8,612 bases of DNA. Origin: an uncultured Faecalibacterium sp. Its GTDB lineage: Bacteria > Bacillota > Clostridia > Oscillospirales > Ruminococcaceae. Positions 1 to 6,759 of this stretch are shown piece by piece. Within the stretch, counting starts at the first letter, position 1, and each line of letters starts with the position of its first letter. Both the position numbers and the translations under genes were made by a program. Where the stretch lies: the NCBI GenBank assembly GCA_902463235.1, contig CABQER010000036.1, positions 1 to 8,612 on the forward strand. The letters are read 5' to 3'. Below the pieces are notes generated by a model. It made no database searches. It saw only the letters and a list, made by a program, of their open reading frames with translations, and was not told the DNA's origin.

Positions 1-425
1 TGGACGCTACCCTGATCGCAAGCCTGCTGGACGGCGGCTTCATCCCCGTGATCGCTACGGTGGGCATGGACGATCTGGGTCAGGCCTACAACGTGAACGC
101 CGACACCGCCGCTGCGCAGATCGCGATTGCGCTGAAAGCGGAGAAGCTGGTATCCATGACCGATATCGCGGGCCTGCTGCGGGATAAGGACGACGAGAGC
201 ACCCTCATCCCCGAGGTGGAGGTGTCCGAGATCGAGGGCTATAAGTCCGCCGGCATCATTGCGGGCGGCATGATCCCCAAGATCGGCGGCATGGCCGATG
301 CCATCTATCAGGGCGTGCACGAGGCGGTCATCATCGATGGACGCGTGCCCCACTCCATCCTGCTGGAGCTGTTCTCCAACCGCGGCTCCGGCACCCGCTT
401 TTACCGCCGCAGCCACCGCGAATAA
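1..425 (+). CDS. argB: Acetylglutamate kinase, C-terminal part (5' end outside window)
   Basis: ArgB phosphorylates N-acetyl-L-glutamate with ATP in the second step of cytosolic arginine synthesis. The gene enters from the left edge, so its start is not visible; in-frame codons begin at base 3 and run about 140 residues to TAA at 423-425. Family hallmarks are the YNVNADTAA segment (N-acetylglutamate site), KLVSMTDIAGLLRD followed by a TLIPE stretch, and GGMIPKI, whose lysine (codon 279-281) matches the conserved C-terminal lysine near the phosphates. The C terminus follows the usual SILLELF..GSGT pattern and then adds a short basic tail, FYRRSHRE, a little longer than in many homologues. A GTG at 48 is only an internal valine. 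argD and an argF-like gene follow, as in argCJBDF clusters. The family call is secure. Confidence 0.95.
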   Translation, partial: DATLIASLLDGGFIPVIATVGMDDLGQAYNVNADTAAAQIAIALKAEKLVSMTDIAGLLRDKDDESTLIPEVEVSEIEGYKSAGIIAGGMIPKIGGMADAIYQGVHEAVIIDGRVPHSILLELFSNRGSGTRFYRRSHRE

Positions 426-428
426 GCA

Positions 429-457
429 TTGCGCAGGTGCCGTGCAGGCGGTATAAT
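429..457 (+). promoter_or_regulatory. Promoter in the argB-argD gap
   Basis: A perfect -10 box TATAAT (452-457) lies 17 bp after a -35-like TTGCGC (429-434, only TTG matching consensus). The start would be near 464. It begins 4 bases after the argB stop and would give argD-argF a transcript independent of argB. The -35 is weak, so the call rests on the -10 and spacing. Confidence 0.5.
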
Positions 458-467
458 AAGAAAAATG

Positions 468-522
468 ACCCTCTCAAGCCTTTGCCAGCATTTTCTGGCG
501 CGAAAGCGCCTGAGAGGGTTTT
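468..522 (+). terminator. Terminator- or attenuator-like hairpin in the argD leader
   Basis: ACCCTCTCA (468-476) pairs perfectly with TGAGAGGGT (511-519), followed by TTTCTGTT. Inside is a 5-bp GC hairpin closed by a GAAA tetraloop (497-510, GGCGC/GCGCC) that abuts the 3' arm and could stack on it. A competing inner hairpin, GCCAG/CTGGC (484-488 with 495-499), shares bases 497-499 with it, so both cannot form. The U-tract is short and interrupted, so the element could be a terminator of the argB transcript, an attenuator, or a 5' stabilising structure. Confidence 0.5.
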
Positions 523-545
523 CTGTTCACAGTTTCTGTTCACAG
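520..545 (+). repeat. Tandem 13-bp direct repeat before argD
   Basis: TTTCTGTTCACAG occurs twice without a gap (520-532 and 533-545). The first copy begins in the T-rich tail of the leader hairpin and the second runs into the argD ribosome binding site (AGGAGGG, 544-550). It looks like a replication-slippage duplication; a regulatory role is possible but unproven. Confidence 0.85.
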
Positions 546-550
546 GAGGG
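544..550 (+). promoter_or_regulatory. Ribosome binding site deciding the argD start
   Basis: AGGAGGG lies 7 bases before the ATG at 558. It selects that ATG over the open frame that continues upstream to 429 through the leader hairpin; the upstream part resembles no known aminotransferase N terminus. Confidence 0.9.
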
Positions 551-557
551 TACACCT

Positions 558-1760
558 ATGGATTCTGAAAAAGTCATCAAGCGGGACAACGAATACGTCC
601 TGCACACCTATAACCGCAACCCTATTGTGCTGGAAAAAGGCCACGGCCTGCGCGCCGCAGGCCCCGAGGGCCAGCAGTATCTGGATTTTACCAGCGGCAT
701 TGGCGTGAACAGCCTTGGCTACTGTGATCTGGACTGGGCCGAGGCCGTCTCGGAGCAGGCCCACAAGCTGCAGCATACCTCTAACCTTTACTACACCGCG
801 CCCTGCGGCAAGCTGGCCAAAAAGCTGTGCAAGCGCACCGGCATGAGCAAGGTGTTCTTTGGCAACTCCGGTGCCGAGGCCAACGAGGGTGCCATTAAGG
901 CCGCGCGCAAGTACAGCGTGGACCACTACCGCAAGGACCGCACCACGGTCATCACGCTGGTGAACAGCTTCCACGGCCGCACCATCGCCACCCTGACCGC
1001 CACCGGTCAGGAGGTGTTCCACAACTACTTCGGCCCCTTCAACGAGGGCTTCCTGTATGCTCCGGCAGGCGATATCGAAGCGCTGGAGGAGCTGGTGGAC
1101 CGCACCACCTGCGCCGTGATGCTGGAACTCATTCAGGGCGAGGGCGGCGTGATGGCGCTGGACCCGGACTACGTGCAGGCCGTGCGCAAGCTCTGCGACG
1201 AAAAAGACCTTGTGCTCATCGTGGACGAGGTGCAGACCGGCGTGGGCCGCACCGGCACCTTCCTGTGCTGCGAGCACTACAACCTCAAGCCGGACGTGGT
1301 CACGCTGGCCAAGGGTCTGGGCGGCGGCCTGCCCATCGGCGCAGTGCTGATGAACGAAAAGGTAGCCGAGGGCATGGGCCCCGGCACCCATGGCTCCACC
1401 TTCGGCGGCAACCCGGTGGTCTGCGCCGGTGCCAACGTGGTGGTGGACCGCATGGACCAGAGCTTCCTTGCCAATGTCAACGAGCGCGCCGTCCAGCTGC
1501 GCGCAGGCATCGCAAAGCTGCCCCATGTCAAGAGCATTTCCGGCATCGGCCTGATGGTGGGCATCGAGTTCTACGACCTCAAGGCCGCAGATGTGCTGGC
1601 CGCCTGCCGCGAAGCGGGCCTGCTGGTGCTGACAGCCAAGACCCGCCTGCGCCTGCTGCCGCCGCTGACCCTCAGCGAGCACGATGTGGACATGGCGCTG
1701 GAGATCCTGAGCGATGTGCTGGGCAAGATGGAGCCGACGGCTCCGAAGGAGCAGGCATGA
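558..1760 (+). CDS. argD: Acetylornithine aminotransferase (PLP-dependent)
   Basis: ArgD transfers an amino group from glutamate to N-acetylglutamate semialdehyde, giving N-acetylornithine in arginine synthesis. The 400-residue protein has the normal length for class-III PLP aminotransferases. Visible landmarks are GNSGAEANEGAIK (from G102, cofactor phosphate site), SFHGRT, ELIQGEGG, DEVQTGVGRTG with D223 (contacts the PLP ring nitrogen), TLAKGLGGG with the Schiff-base lysine K252, and HGSTFGGNP. The ATG at 558 is set by AGGAGGG 7 bases upstream. The stop overlaps the start of the next gene as ATGA (1757-1760), so the two are translationally coupled. Related enzymes such as ornithine or GABA aminotransferases share this fold; the position between argB and an argF-like gene favours ArgD. 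Confidence 0.96.
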   Translation: MDSEKVIKRDNEYVLHTYNRNPIVLEKGHGLRAAGPEGQQYLDFTSGIGVNSLGYCDLDWAEAVSEQAHKLQHTSNLYYTAPCGKLAKKLCKRTGMSKVFFGNSGAEANEGAIKAARKYSVDHYRKDRTTVITLVNSFHGRTIATLTATGQEVFHNYFGPFNEGFLYAPAGDIEALEELVDRTTCAVMLELIQGEGGVMALDPDYVQAVRKLCDEKDLVLIVDEVQTGVGRTGTFLCCEHYNLKPDVVTLAKGLGGGLPIGAVLMNEKVAEGMGPGTHGSTFGGNPVVCAGANVVVDRMDQSFLANVNERAVQLRAGIAKLPHVKSISGIGLMVGIEFYDLKAADVLAACREAGLLVLTAKTRLRLLPPLTLSEHDVDMALEILSDVLGKMEPTAPKEQA

Positions 1761-2671
1761 AAAATCTGCTGAAAATGAGCGACCTCTCCCCTGCCGAGCT
1801 GACCCACATTCTGGATGTGGCCGATCAACTCAAGGCACAGCAGAAGCTGGGTGGCACGGCCCCGCTGCTGGCAGGAAAGACGGTTGCCCTGATGTTCTCC
1901 AAGGCGTCCACCCGCACCCGCACCAGCTTTGAGGTGGGTGTGTACCAGCTGGGCGGTCTGGGCAACTACATGAACACCGCCGAGCTGCAGGCCGGGCGCG
2001 GCGAGCCCCTCAAGGACACCGCCCGGGTGCTGGGCCGCTACTACGACTGCGTGGTGTGGCGCACCTACCGCCAGAGCGATCTGGAAGAGTTTGCCGAGCT
2101 GGCCGGTGTGCCGGTGATCAACGGCCTGACGGATTACGCCCATCCCTGCCAGGTTCTGGCCGACCTGATGACCATTCGGGAGCGCCGGGGCAGCCTTGCG
2201 GGCCGGAAGCTCTGCTTTGTCGGCGACGGCAGCAGCATGGCAAACAGCCTCATCGTGGGCGGACTGCTGGCCGGGATGCAGGTCACCTGCGTCTGCCCGC
2301 AGAGCTACCGCCCGGCGGCGGATGTGCTGATGTTCGCCCACAAGTACGGCAGCGCTTTCCACCTGACTGCAGACCCTGCCGAGGGCGTTCAGGACGCCGA
2401 TGTGGTGGCAACGGCTGTATGGAACACCGCCAAGCCCGGCACGCCGGAAAGTGAGCAGCGCCTGCGGGATTTTGTGGGCTATCAGCTCACAAGCAAGCTG
2501 CTGGAAAGCGCCAAGCCCGACGTCATGGTGCTGCACTGCCTGCCTGCCCACCGGGGCGAGGAGATCTCCTCGGCAGTGTTCGAGCAGCACGCACCGGAGA
2601 TCTTTGACGAAGCCGAGAACCGCCTGCACGTGCAGAAAGCCGTGCTGGCCATTCTGCTGGCGGGGAAATAA
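1757..2671 (+). CDS. argF: Ornithine carbamoyltransferase-family protein with altered ornithine site
   Basis: The family joins carbamoyl phosphate and ornithine to make citrulline. The protein has 304 residues, slightly short for OTCases. Carbamoyl-phosphate elements are intact: S51-T52-R53-T54 within FSKASTRTRTSFE, and H129-P130-C131-Q132 followed by VLADLMTI. The late HCLPA motif (H260-A264, with C261) is also present. The ornithine-binding elements differ: the usual GDGNN segment is GDGSS (S159, S160), and the usual TDVWxSMG loop reads T219-A220-V221-W222-N-T-A-K-P, losing the conserved Asp, Ser and Met. It could be a diverged OTCase or a relative with another amino acceptor. The start ATG overlaps the argD stop by 4 bases, with a weak AAGGAG at 1746-1751 inside argD. 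It is the last gene of the operon before a strong terminator. Confidence 0.87.
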   Translation: MKNLLKMSDLSPAELTHILDVADQLKAQQKLGGTAPLLAGKTVALMFSKASTRTRTSFEVGVYQLGGLGNYMNTAELQAGRGEPLKDTARVLGRYYDCVVWRTYRQSDLEEFAELAGVPVINGLTDYAHPCQVLADLMTIRERRGSLAGRKLCFVGDGSSMANSLIVGGLLAGMQVTCVCPQSYRPAADVLMFAHKYGSAFHLTADPAEGVQDADVVATAVWNTAKPGTPESEQRLRDFVGYQLTSKLLESAKPDVMVLHCLPAHRGEEISSAVFEQHAPEIFDEAENRLHVQKAVLAILLAGK

Positions 2672-2683
2672 AAACAGAACGCC

Positions 2684-2726
2684 AACAGGGCCGCCGCACA
2701 AACGATGTGCGGCGGCCCTGTTTTTT
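2684..2726 (+). terminator. Strong intrinsic terminator of the arg operon
   Basis: A perfect 17-bp GC-rich stem (2684-2700 with 2706-2722) has a 5-base loop AACGA and overlaps a run of six T (2721-2726). It lies 12 bases after the argF stop. The gene on the other side, rpiR, converges on it, but the opposite strand has a U-rich stretch only some 13 bases beyond the stem, so minus-strand termination would be weaker. Confidence 0.95.
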
Positions 2727-2784
2727 ATCGTGGGAGATTTGTTGGTGGAATAGAGCGTTGGCTGTGCGCTGCGGTGAAATGGTG

Positions 2785-3552
2785 TCAACCGATACTTTGC
2801 TGGCGCTCGTCCCCATAGGTCTCTATGTAGCGGAAGAACAGGTATTCGCACAGCATCAGCAGCTGTACGCGGGACTGCACCGGAAGGCCGGAGCACACAA
2901 AGTTTGTGGCGTTGACATACAGGTTTTCATCTGCCATGCCGCTGAGGGTATTGCTGCCGAGATTTGTAAAAGAAACCAATGCGGCACCACGGCTTTTGGC
3001 AACCGTTGCAGCGGCAATGATCAGACTTGTTTCGCCGGAAATGGAAAGGGCCAAAACCAGATCATCGGAAGTCAGCTGCCGGGCGCTGATATTCATCAGG
3101 GTGCTGTCATCGTAACAGAAGGCGGCCTTGCCGATGGTCTGCAGCCGCTTTGCAAGTTCGGAGCCGGGCATTCTGCTGCTACCTACGGCATACAGCTCAA
3201 TGCGGCGGCTGCAGTGGATCAGCTCTACGATACGCTCTACGGTCTCCTCCGGAACCATCTCGATGGTTTTGTGGATATCCCGGAAAAAGTCGGTCGGGTG
3301 AGACTTTCGCGGCATTTCCTCCGGCTCAAACAGATCCATGCGCAAAGATGCCTTAAAATCGGAATAACCACTGAAACCGAGCTTCTTGCAAAAGCGGACG
3401 ACAGAAGCCGGTGAGATGAACAACCGGTCCGCAAGTTCTGTCACCTTGAGATTGGCGATCTCGGTGTGGTTGCGAATGCAGTAAGAAAGAAGTTCATTAT
3501 CGTTTTTGTTCAGCTGGGGCGTGTGTTCTGCAATGCGGGTGAAAAAGTCCAT
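2785..3552 (-). CDS. MurR/RpiR-family transcriptional regulator (HTH plus SIS domain)
   Basis: A 255-residue cytosolic DNA-binding protein. The N-terminal HTH spans about residues 15-75, with recognition region KVTELADRLFISPASVVRFCKKLGF (residues 36-60) in the typical RpiR layout. The C-terminal SIS domain (about 105-240) contains IELYAVGSS (118-126) and SISGET (170-175), which bind phosphosugars in this family. The start at 3552 is chosen because CGGAGGA lies 5 bases upstream; the frame stays open to an ATG at 3636, but that has no good ribosome binding site and its extra 28 residues are not family-like. It diverges from a GH4/PTS operon. B. subtilis GlvR, an RpiR-family protein, activates the related glvA-glvC genes, so control of the neighbouring operon through a sugar phosphate is likely. 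Activator or repressor mode is not visible. Confidence 0.93.
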   Translation of the reverse strand: MDFFTRIAEHTPQLNKNDNELLSYCIRNHTEIANLKVTELADRLFISPASVVRFCKKLGFSGYSDFKASLRMDLFEPEEMPRKSHPTDFFRDIHKTIEMVPEETVERIVELIHCSRRIELYAVGSSRMPGSELAKRLQTIGKAAFCYDDSTLMNISARQLTSDDLVLALSISGETSLIIAAATVAKSRGAALVSFTNLGSNTLSGMADENLYVNATNFVCSGLPVQSRVQLLMLCEYLFFRYIETYGDERQQSIG

Positions 3553-3557
3553 GATGT

Positions 3558-3563
3558 CCTCCG
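3558..3563 (-). promoter_or_regulatory. Ribosome binding site deciding the rpiR start
   Basis: On the minus strand CGGAGGA ends 5 bases before ATG at 3552-3550. This supports the shorter 255-residue regulator over the 283-residue reading from 3636. Confidence 0.85.
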
Positions 3564-3594
3564 GCGGGAAGGCTTTGAAGAAAGTTAGCAGGTG

Positions 3595-3608
3595 TGAAAA
3601 TATTTTCA
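3595..3608. promoter_or_regulatory. Perfect 14-bp palindrome, candidate operator
   Basis: TGAAAATATTTTCA reads identically on both strands. It lies about 75 bases into the predicted rpiR leader and upstream of the glycosidase promoter. RpiR-family operators are often AT-rich TGAAA/TTTCA palindromes, so it is a candidate site for the regulator. It also fits the cre consensus TGWAANCGNTNWCA except for the central CG, which is TA here; that loss argues against CcpA. A weaker relative, TGGAATTGTTTCA, is at 3614-3626. Confidence 0.55.
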
Positions 3609-3641
3609 GACTCTGGAATTGTTTCAACTTGGGCAAACTGG

Positions 3642-3658
3642 TTCAAAACTTTCAAAAC
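3642..3658. repeat. Two direct TTCAAAAC boxes upstream of the glycosidase promoter
   Basis: TTCAAAAC occurs at 3642-3649 and 3651-3658, 9 bp apart. Related sequences are GTTTCAAC (3621-3628) and GGTTTCAAAA (3754-3763) next to the glycosidase start codon. The pair sits just upstream of the predicted -35 box, about -55 to -39 from the predicted start, where activators often bind. Regulator binding is an inference. Confidence 0.45.
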
Positions 3659-3661
3659 GCC

Positions 3662-3690
3662 TTTAAAAAAATGTTCATATCGATTATATT
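3662..3690 (+). promoter_or_regulatory. Probable promoter of the glycosidase-PTS operon
   Basis: TTTAAA (3662-3667), 17 bp, TATATT (3685-3690), predicting a start near 3697 and a leader of about 67 bases. The -35 is poor (4 of 6), consistent with a promoter that needs an activator. Confidence 0.4.
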
Positions 3691-3716
3691 ATAGTCACTC
3701 TCCAAAGCGCGCGCAA
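3688..3716 (-). promoter_or_regulatory. Probable promoter of the rpiR-type regulator
   Basis: On the minus strand TTGCGC (3716-3711), 17 bp, perfect TATAAT (3693-3688), predicting a start near 3681 and a long leader of about 130 bases. Its -10 overlaps the -10 of the opposing glycosidase promoter. Hexamers and spacing equal those of the argD promoter. Confidence 0.55.
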
Positions 3717-3763
3717 GGGTAAAATCAGAAACATGATCGCAAAACGAATGTGAGGTTTCAAAA

Positions 3764-5089
3764 ATGGAAGGATTTAAAGTTGTTATTGTCGGCGGCGGCT
3801 CCAGCCATACCCCCGGCATTATCCAGAGCCTGATTGCAAATCTTGACCGCTTCCCGCTGAAAAAGCTGGTGCTGTACGATATTGACCCGGATCGTCTGGA
3901 GCTGGTCGATACCCTGTGCGGCTCGCTGATCGCAAAGCTGGATCCGGAATGCGTCTACTTCACCACCACGGACCCGGAAAAGGCCTACACCGATATTGAC
4001 TTTGCCTTTGCTCAGATCCGTCAGGGCGGCATGGAAATGCGGGAGAAGGACGAGAAGATCTCGCTGGAGTTTGGCGTTGTGGGTCAGGAGACCTGCGGCC
4101 CCGGCGGCATGGCATACGGCCTGCGTTCCATCCCCGGCGTGTTCCAGGTGATCGACGATGTGCGCAAGTACGCACCCGAGGCATGGATCATCAATTACTC
4201 CAACCCTGCTGCGATCGTGGCTGAGGCCACCCGCCGCAAGTACAACAACTATAAGATCCTGAACATCTGCGATATGCCGGTAGCCATCATGCTGTCCTTC
4301 GCAAAGATGCTGGGTCTGGAAAAATACAACGATGTGGACCCGGTCTACTTTGGTTTGAACCACTTTGGCTGGTGGACCCACCTGTACGACAAGAGCGGTG
4401 TGGACCGTATGCCGGAACTGAAGGAAAAGATCATGAAGTTCGGTCTGGCTGCTTCTCATGATAAGCACCACTCCGATCCTTCCTGGCGCCACACATGGGA
4501 AAACTTTAAGGAAATCCTCACCGACTTCCCGGAGTATCTGCCCAATACCTACCTGCAGTACTATCTGTATGCCAAGGAAAGCGCCGAGGATATGGATCCC
4601 AACTACACGCGTGCCAACATGGTCATGGATGGCCGTGAGAAGGACATGATCGAGCAGGCAAAGCTGATCCGCGAGAGCGGCGGCAAGAAGGAAGCAAACC
4701 TGAATCTGTTCAATGCTTTTGGCGATTTTATTGTGGATGTGGCATGCTCCATTGCCTATAACAATGCGGACCGCTATCTGGTCATTGTGGAAAACAAGGG
4801 CTGCATCCCGCAGATGCCGTATGATGCCATGGTGGAAGTTCCCTGCTACCTGCGCAAGTGGGGCCCGGAGCCTGTTACCATCGGCAATATCCCCCAGTTC
4901 CAGCTGGGCATGATGATGCAGCAGGTCTCTTCGGAAAAGCTGATCGTGGATGCTTATTTTGAACACTCCTACCAGAAGGCACTGGAAGCATTCACGATGA
5001 ACAAGACAGTTCCCTCTGCCAAGGTGGCACGCAAGATCCTGGATAAGATGATCGAAGCCAATAAGGGCTACTGGCCCGAACTGCACTGA
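3764..5089 (+). CDS. glvA: 6-phospho-alpha-glucosidase, glycoside hydrolase family 4
   Basis: A cytosolic NAD- and divalent-metal-dependent GH4 enzyme that cleaves phosphorylated alpha-glucosides such as maltose-6'-phosphate, yielding glucose-6-phosphate. The 441 residues match GlvA/MalH length. The N terminus is a dinucleotide-binding strand with VVIVGGGSSHTPG (G10-G12). Other landmarks are FGVVGQETCGPGG, NYSNPAAIVAEATRR, ICDMP with metal ligand C169 and D170, GLNHFGWW with H200, LPNTYLQYYL, and the C-terminal ANKGYWPEL. The CDMP form is typical of the alpha-glucosidase branch of GH4 rather than the 6-phospho-beta-glucosidase branch. The start is supported by GAGG (3752-3755), 8 bases upstream. 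The PTS permease that would supply the phosphorylated substrate begins 19 bases after the stop. The exact substrate range cannot be read from sequence. Confidence 0.94.
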   Translation: MEGFKVVIVGGGSSHTPGIIQSLIANLDRFPLKKLVLYDIDPDRLELVDTLCGSLIAKLDPECVYFTTTDPEKAYTDIDFAFAQIRQGGMEMREKDEKISLEFGVVGQETCGPGGMAYGLRSIPGVFQVIDDVRKYAPEAWIINYSNPAAIVAEATRRKYNNYKILNICDMPVAIMLSFAKMLGLEKYNDVDPVYFGLNHFGWWTHLYDKSGVDRMPELKEKIMKFGLAASHDKHHSDPSWRHTWENFKEILTDFPEYLPNTYLQYYLYAKESAEDMDPNYTRANMVMDGREKDMIEQAKLIRESGGKKEANLNLFNAFGDFIVDVACSIAYNNADRYLVIVENKGCIPQMPYDAMVEVPCYLRKWGPEPVTIGNIPQFQLGMMMQQVSSEKLIVDAYFEHSYQKALEAFTMNKTVPSAKVARKILDKMIEANKGYWPELH

Positions 5090-5108
5090 GATCCTCAGGA
5101 GGTAAATC

Positions 5109-6677
5109 ATGGAGAAGAGAGAGAAGAAAGTTACCTTTTCACAGTTCCAGAAACTGGGAAAAGTTCTAATGACGCCTGTCATGATCCTGCCCATCGCAGG
5201 TATTCTGGTGGGCATTGGCTCTGCGTTCACGACAAAGAACATTGTGGCACTGTGGCCGGTTCTGGGCAATACCTATGTCAAGCTGTTCTTTAATCTGCTC
5301 AAGGCCATGGGCAATACCATTAACTCCTATCTTCCAATCATTTTTGCTGTTTCCGTTGCCATCGGCTATGCAGAAAAGGAAAAGGGCATCGCGGCATTGT
5401 CCAGCGTGATCGGTTTCCTCGCCATGAACAATGTGATGAATATCCTGCTGACCAGTCTGGGCATTCTGGACCCTGCGGCGATGAAGACCGGCCAGTCCAT
5501 GGTCATGGGCATCGCTTCGCTTGACACCGGTGTATTCGGCGGTATTCTGGTGGGTCTGCTGGTTGCAAAGCTGCATAACAAATACTATAATATTCAGCTG
5601 CCGCCGGTTCTGGGCATCTTCTCAGGCACAAAATTCGTGCCGATGATCTCGCTGCTGGCCTGCTCTGCGCTGGGTCTGGTAATGTCTGTGGTGTGGCCCT
5701 TCGTTCAGACCGGTCTGGGCTTCATGGGCGAGATCATTTATGACACTGGCATGGCAGGCAGTGTGATCTATGGTCTGGCAGAGCGTGCGCTGCTGCCTTT
5801 TGGCCTGCATCACTTTATTTACACTCCGTTCTTCTTCACAAACCTTGGCGGTTCCATGGTCATTGATGGCACGCTGTATGAAGGCGCAGTGAACATTTAC
5901 AACGCCATGCTGGCTTCTCCGGATGCCATGTTTGACGTGAACATTACCCGCTTTATCATGAACGGCAAGGTTATTTTTGCTATGTTTGGTCTGCCCGGTG
6001 CGGCTCTGGCCATGTACCATTGCGCAAAGCCGGAGCGTAAGCCTCAGGTCAAGGCGCTGCTGATCGCAGCCATCATCCCCTCCATCTTCACTGGCATCAC
6101 CGAGCCCATTGAGTACAGTTTCCTGTTTGCGGCTCCGCTGCTGTTCGTGGTGCACGCTGGCTATGCAGGTCTGGCCTACCTGCTGACTTACATCTGCAAG
6201 GTGAATATCCCGGGGCCCAGTTCCTTCGGCGGCCCTTTCCTGAGCACGATCTTCAATGGCATCATGCAGGCGGATAAAGGCTCTAACTGGATCTGGGTGT
6301 TCATCATTGGCATTCCCTGCTTCTTCCTGTACTATTTCACCTTCCGCTTCATGATCACCAAGTTCAACTACAAGACTCCCGGCCGCGAAGATGATGGCCA
6401 GGAGGTCAAGAAGCTGGACAAGAAAATGAGCGACGAGATGATGGCGACCATCATTGAAGGTCTGGGTGGTGCAGACAATATCCAGCATGTGGATGCCTGC
6501 TTTACTCGACTGCGCGTCAAGGTCAAAGACAAGGCTCTCGTTATGCCGGATACTGACTGGAAGCAGAAGACGGGTGCAAACGGCGTCGTTCAGGTCGCAG
6601 ATGGTGTGCAGATCATCTACGGTGCCAAGGCCGATATCTACAAAAACAACCTCAAGAGCGCTCTGAACATGGACTGA
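5109..6677 (+). CDS. PTS EIICB permease, alpha-glucoside/maltose type
   Basis: A membrane sugar transporter that phosphorylates its substrate during uptake. The 522 residues comprise a short basic start, an EIIC domain with about ten hydrophobic segments (about residues 15-420) and a C-terminal EIIB domain (from about M440). EIIC carries the conserved GITEPIEYSF (G329-E332 is the GITE substrate motif). EIIB carries VDACFTRLRV, with C464 as the phosphorylated cysteine, and ends shortly after IIYGAKAD. The domain order and length match GlvC/MalX and alpha-glucoside-specific IIBC proteins. No EIIA domain is present, so an EIIA from elsewhere must donate phosphate. AGGAGGT (5097-5103) lies 5 bases before the ATG. 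The preceding GH4 gene ends 19 bases upstream, so one transcript is expected. Glucose- or GlcNAc-type specificity is less likely given the partner enzyme. Confidence 0.93.
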   Translation: MEKREKKVTFSQFQKLGKVLMTPVMILPIAGILVGIGSAFTTKNIVALWPVLGNTYVKLFFNLLKAMGNTINSYLPIIFAVSVAIGYAEKEKGIAALSSVIGFLAMNNVMNILLTSLGILDPAAMKTGQSMVMGIASLDTGVFGGILVGLLVAKLHNKYYNIQLPPVLGIFSGTKFVPMISLLACSALGLVMSVVWPFVQTGLGFMGEIIYDTGMAGSVIYGLAERALLPFGLHHFIYTPFFFTNLGGSMVIDGTLYEGAVNIYNAMLASPDAMFDVNITRFIMNGKVIFAMFGLPGAALAMYHCAKPERKPQVKALLIAAIIPSIFTGITEPIEYSFLFAAPLLFVVHAGYAGLAYLLTYICKVNIPGPSSFGGPFLSTIFNGIMQADKGSNWIWVFIIGIPCFFLYYFTFRFMITKFNYKTPGREDDGQEVKKLDKKMSDEMMATIIEGLGGADNIQHVDACFTRLRVKVKDKALVMPDTDWKQKTGANGVVQVADGVQIIYGAKADIYKNNLKSALNMD

Positions 6678-6715
6678 TTTTTCAGTGCCGGTCAGGGTTT
6701 CCCGAATAAACAGCG

Positions 6716-6744
6716 AGGGCATCTGCCAACGGCAGATGCCCTTT
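6716..6744 (+). terminator. Terminator between the PTS gene and the converging MATE gene
   Basis: A perfect 12-bp stem, AGGGCATCTGCC (6716-6727) with GGCAGATGCCCT (6731-6742), has a 3-base loop AAC and is followed by a short T-run. It lies 38 bases after the PTS stop and 17 bases beyond the MATE stop, so it probably serves both. The U-tract is weak in both directions. Confidence 0.75.
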
Positions 6745-6759
6745 CTGCATACAAAAAAA

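Noticed and set aside
426..557. T-box or known riboswitch in the argD leader
   Set aside because: The gap is short, and no T-box sequence, specifier stem or known riboswitch core is visible.
540..1682. Minus-strand 380-residue open frame
   Set aside because: It is antisense to argD, whose motifs are complete; composition is typical of a GC-driven shadow.
1571..2896. Minus-strand 441-residue open frame
   Set aside because: It is antisense to argF and crosses the terminator hairpin; no domain is seen.
2707..3414. Plus-strand 235-residue open frame
   Set aside because: It begins inside the arg terminator and is antisense to the RpiR-type gene; no ribosome binding site or domain.
3595..3608. 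CcpA cre site
   Set aside because: The flanks match, but the nearly invariant central CG is TA, so I call it only a candidate operator of unknown owner.
3553..3636. N-terminal extension of the RpiR-type regulator to ATG at 3636
   Set aside because: The ATG at 3552 has a good ribosome binding site; the upstream codons overlap the palindrome and leader and do not resemble the family.
3758..5269. Minus-strand 503-residue open frame
   Set aside because: It is antisense to the GH4 gene and the start of the PTS gene, both fully supported by motifs.
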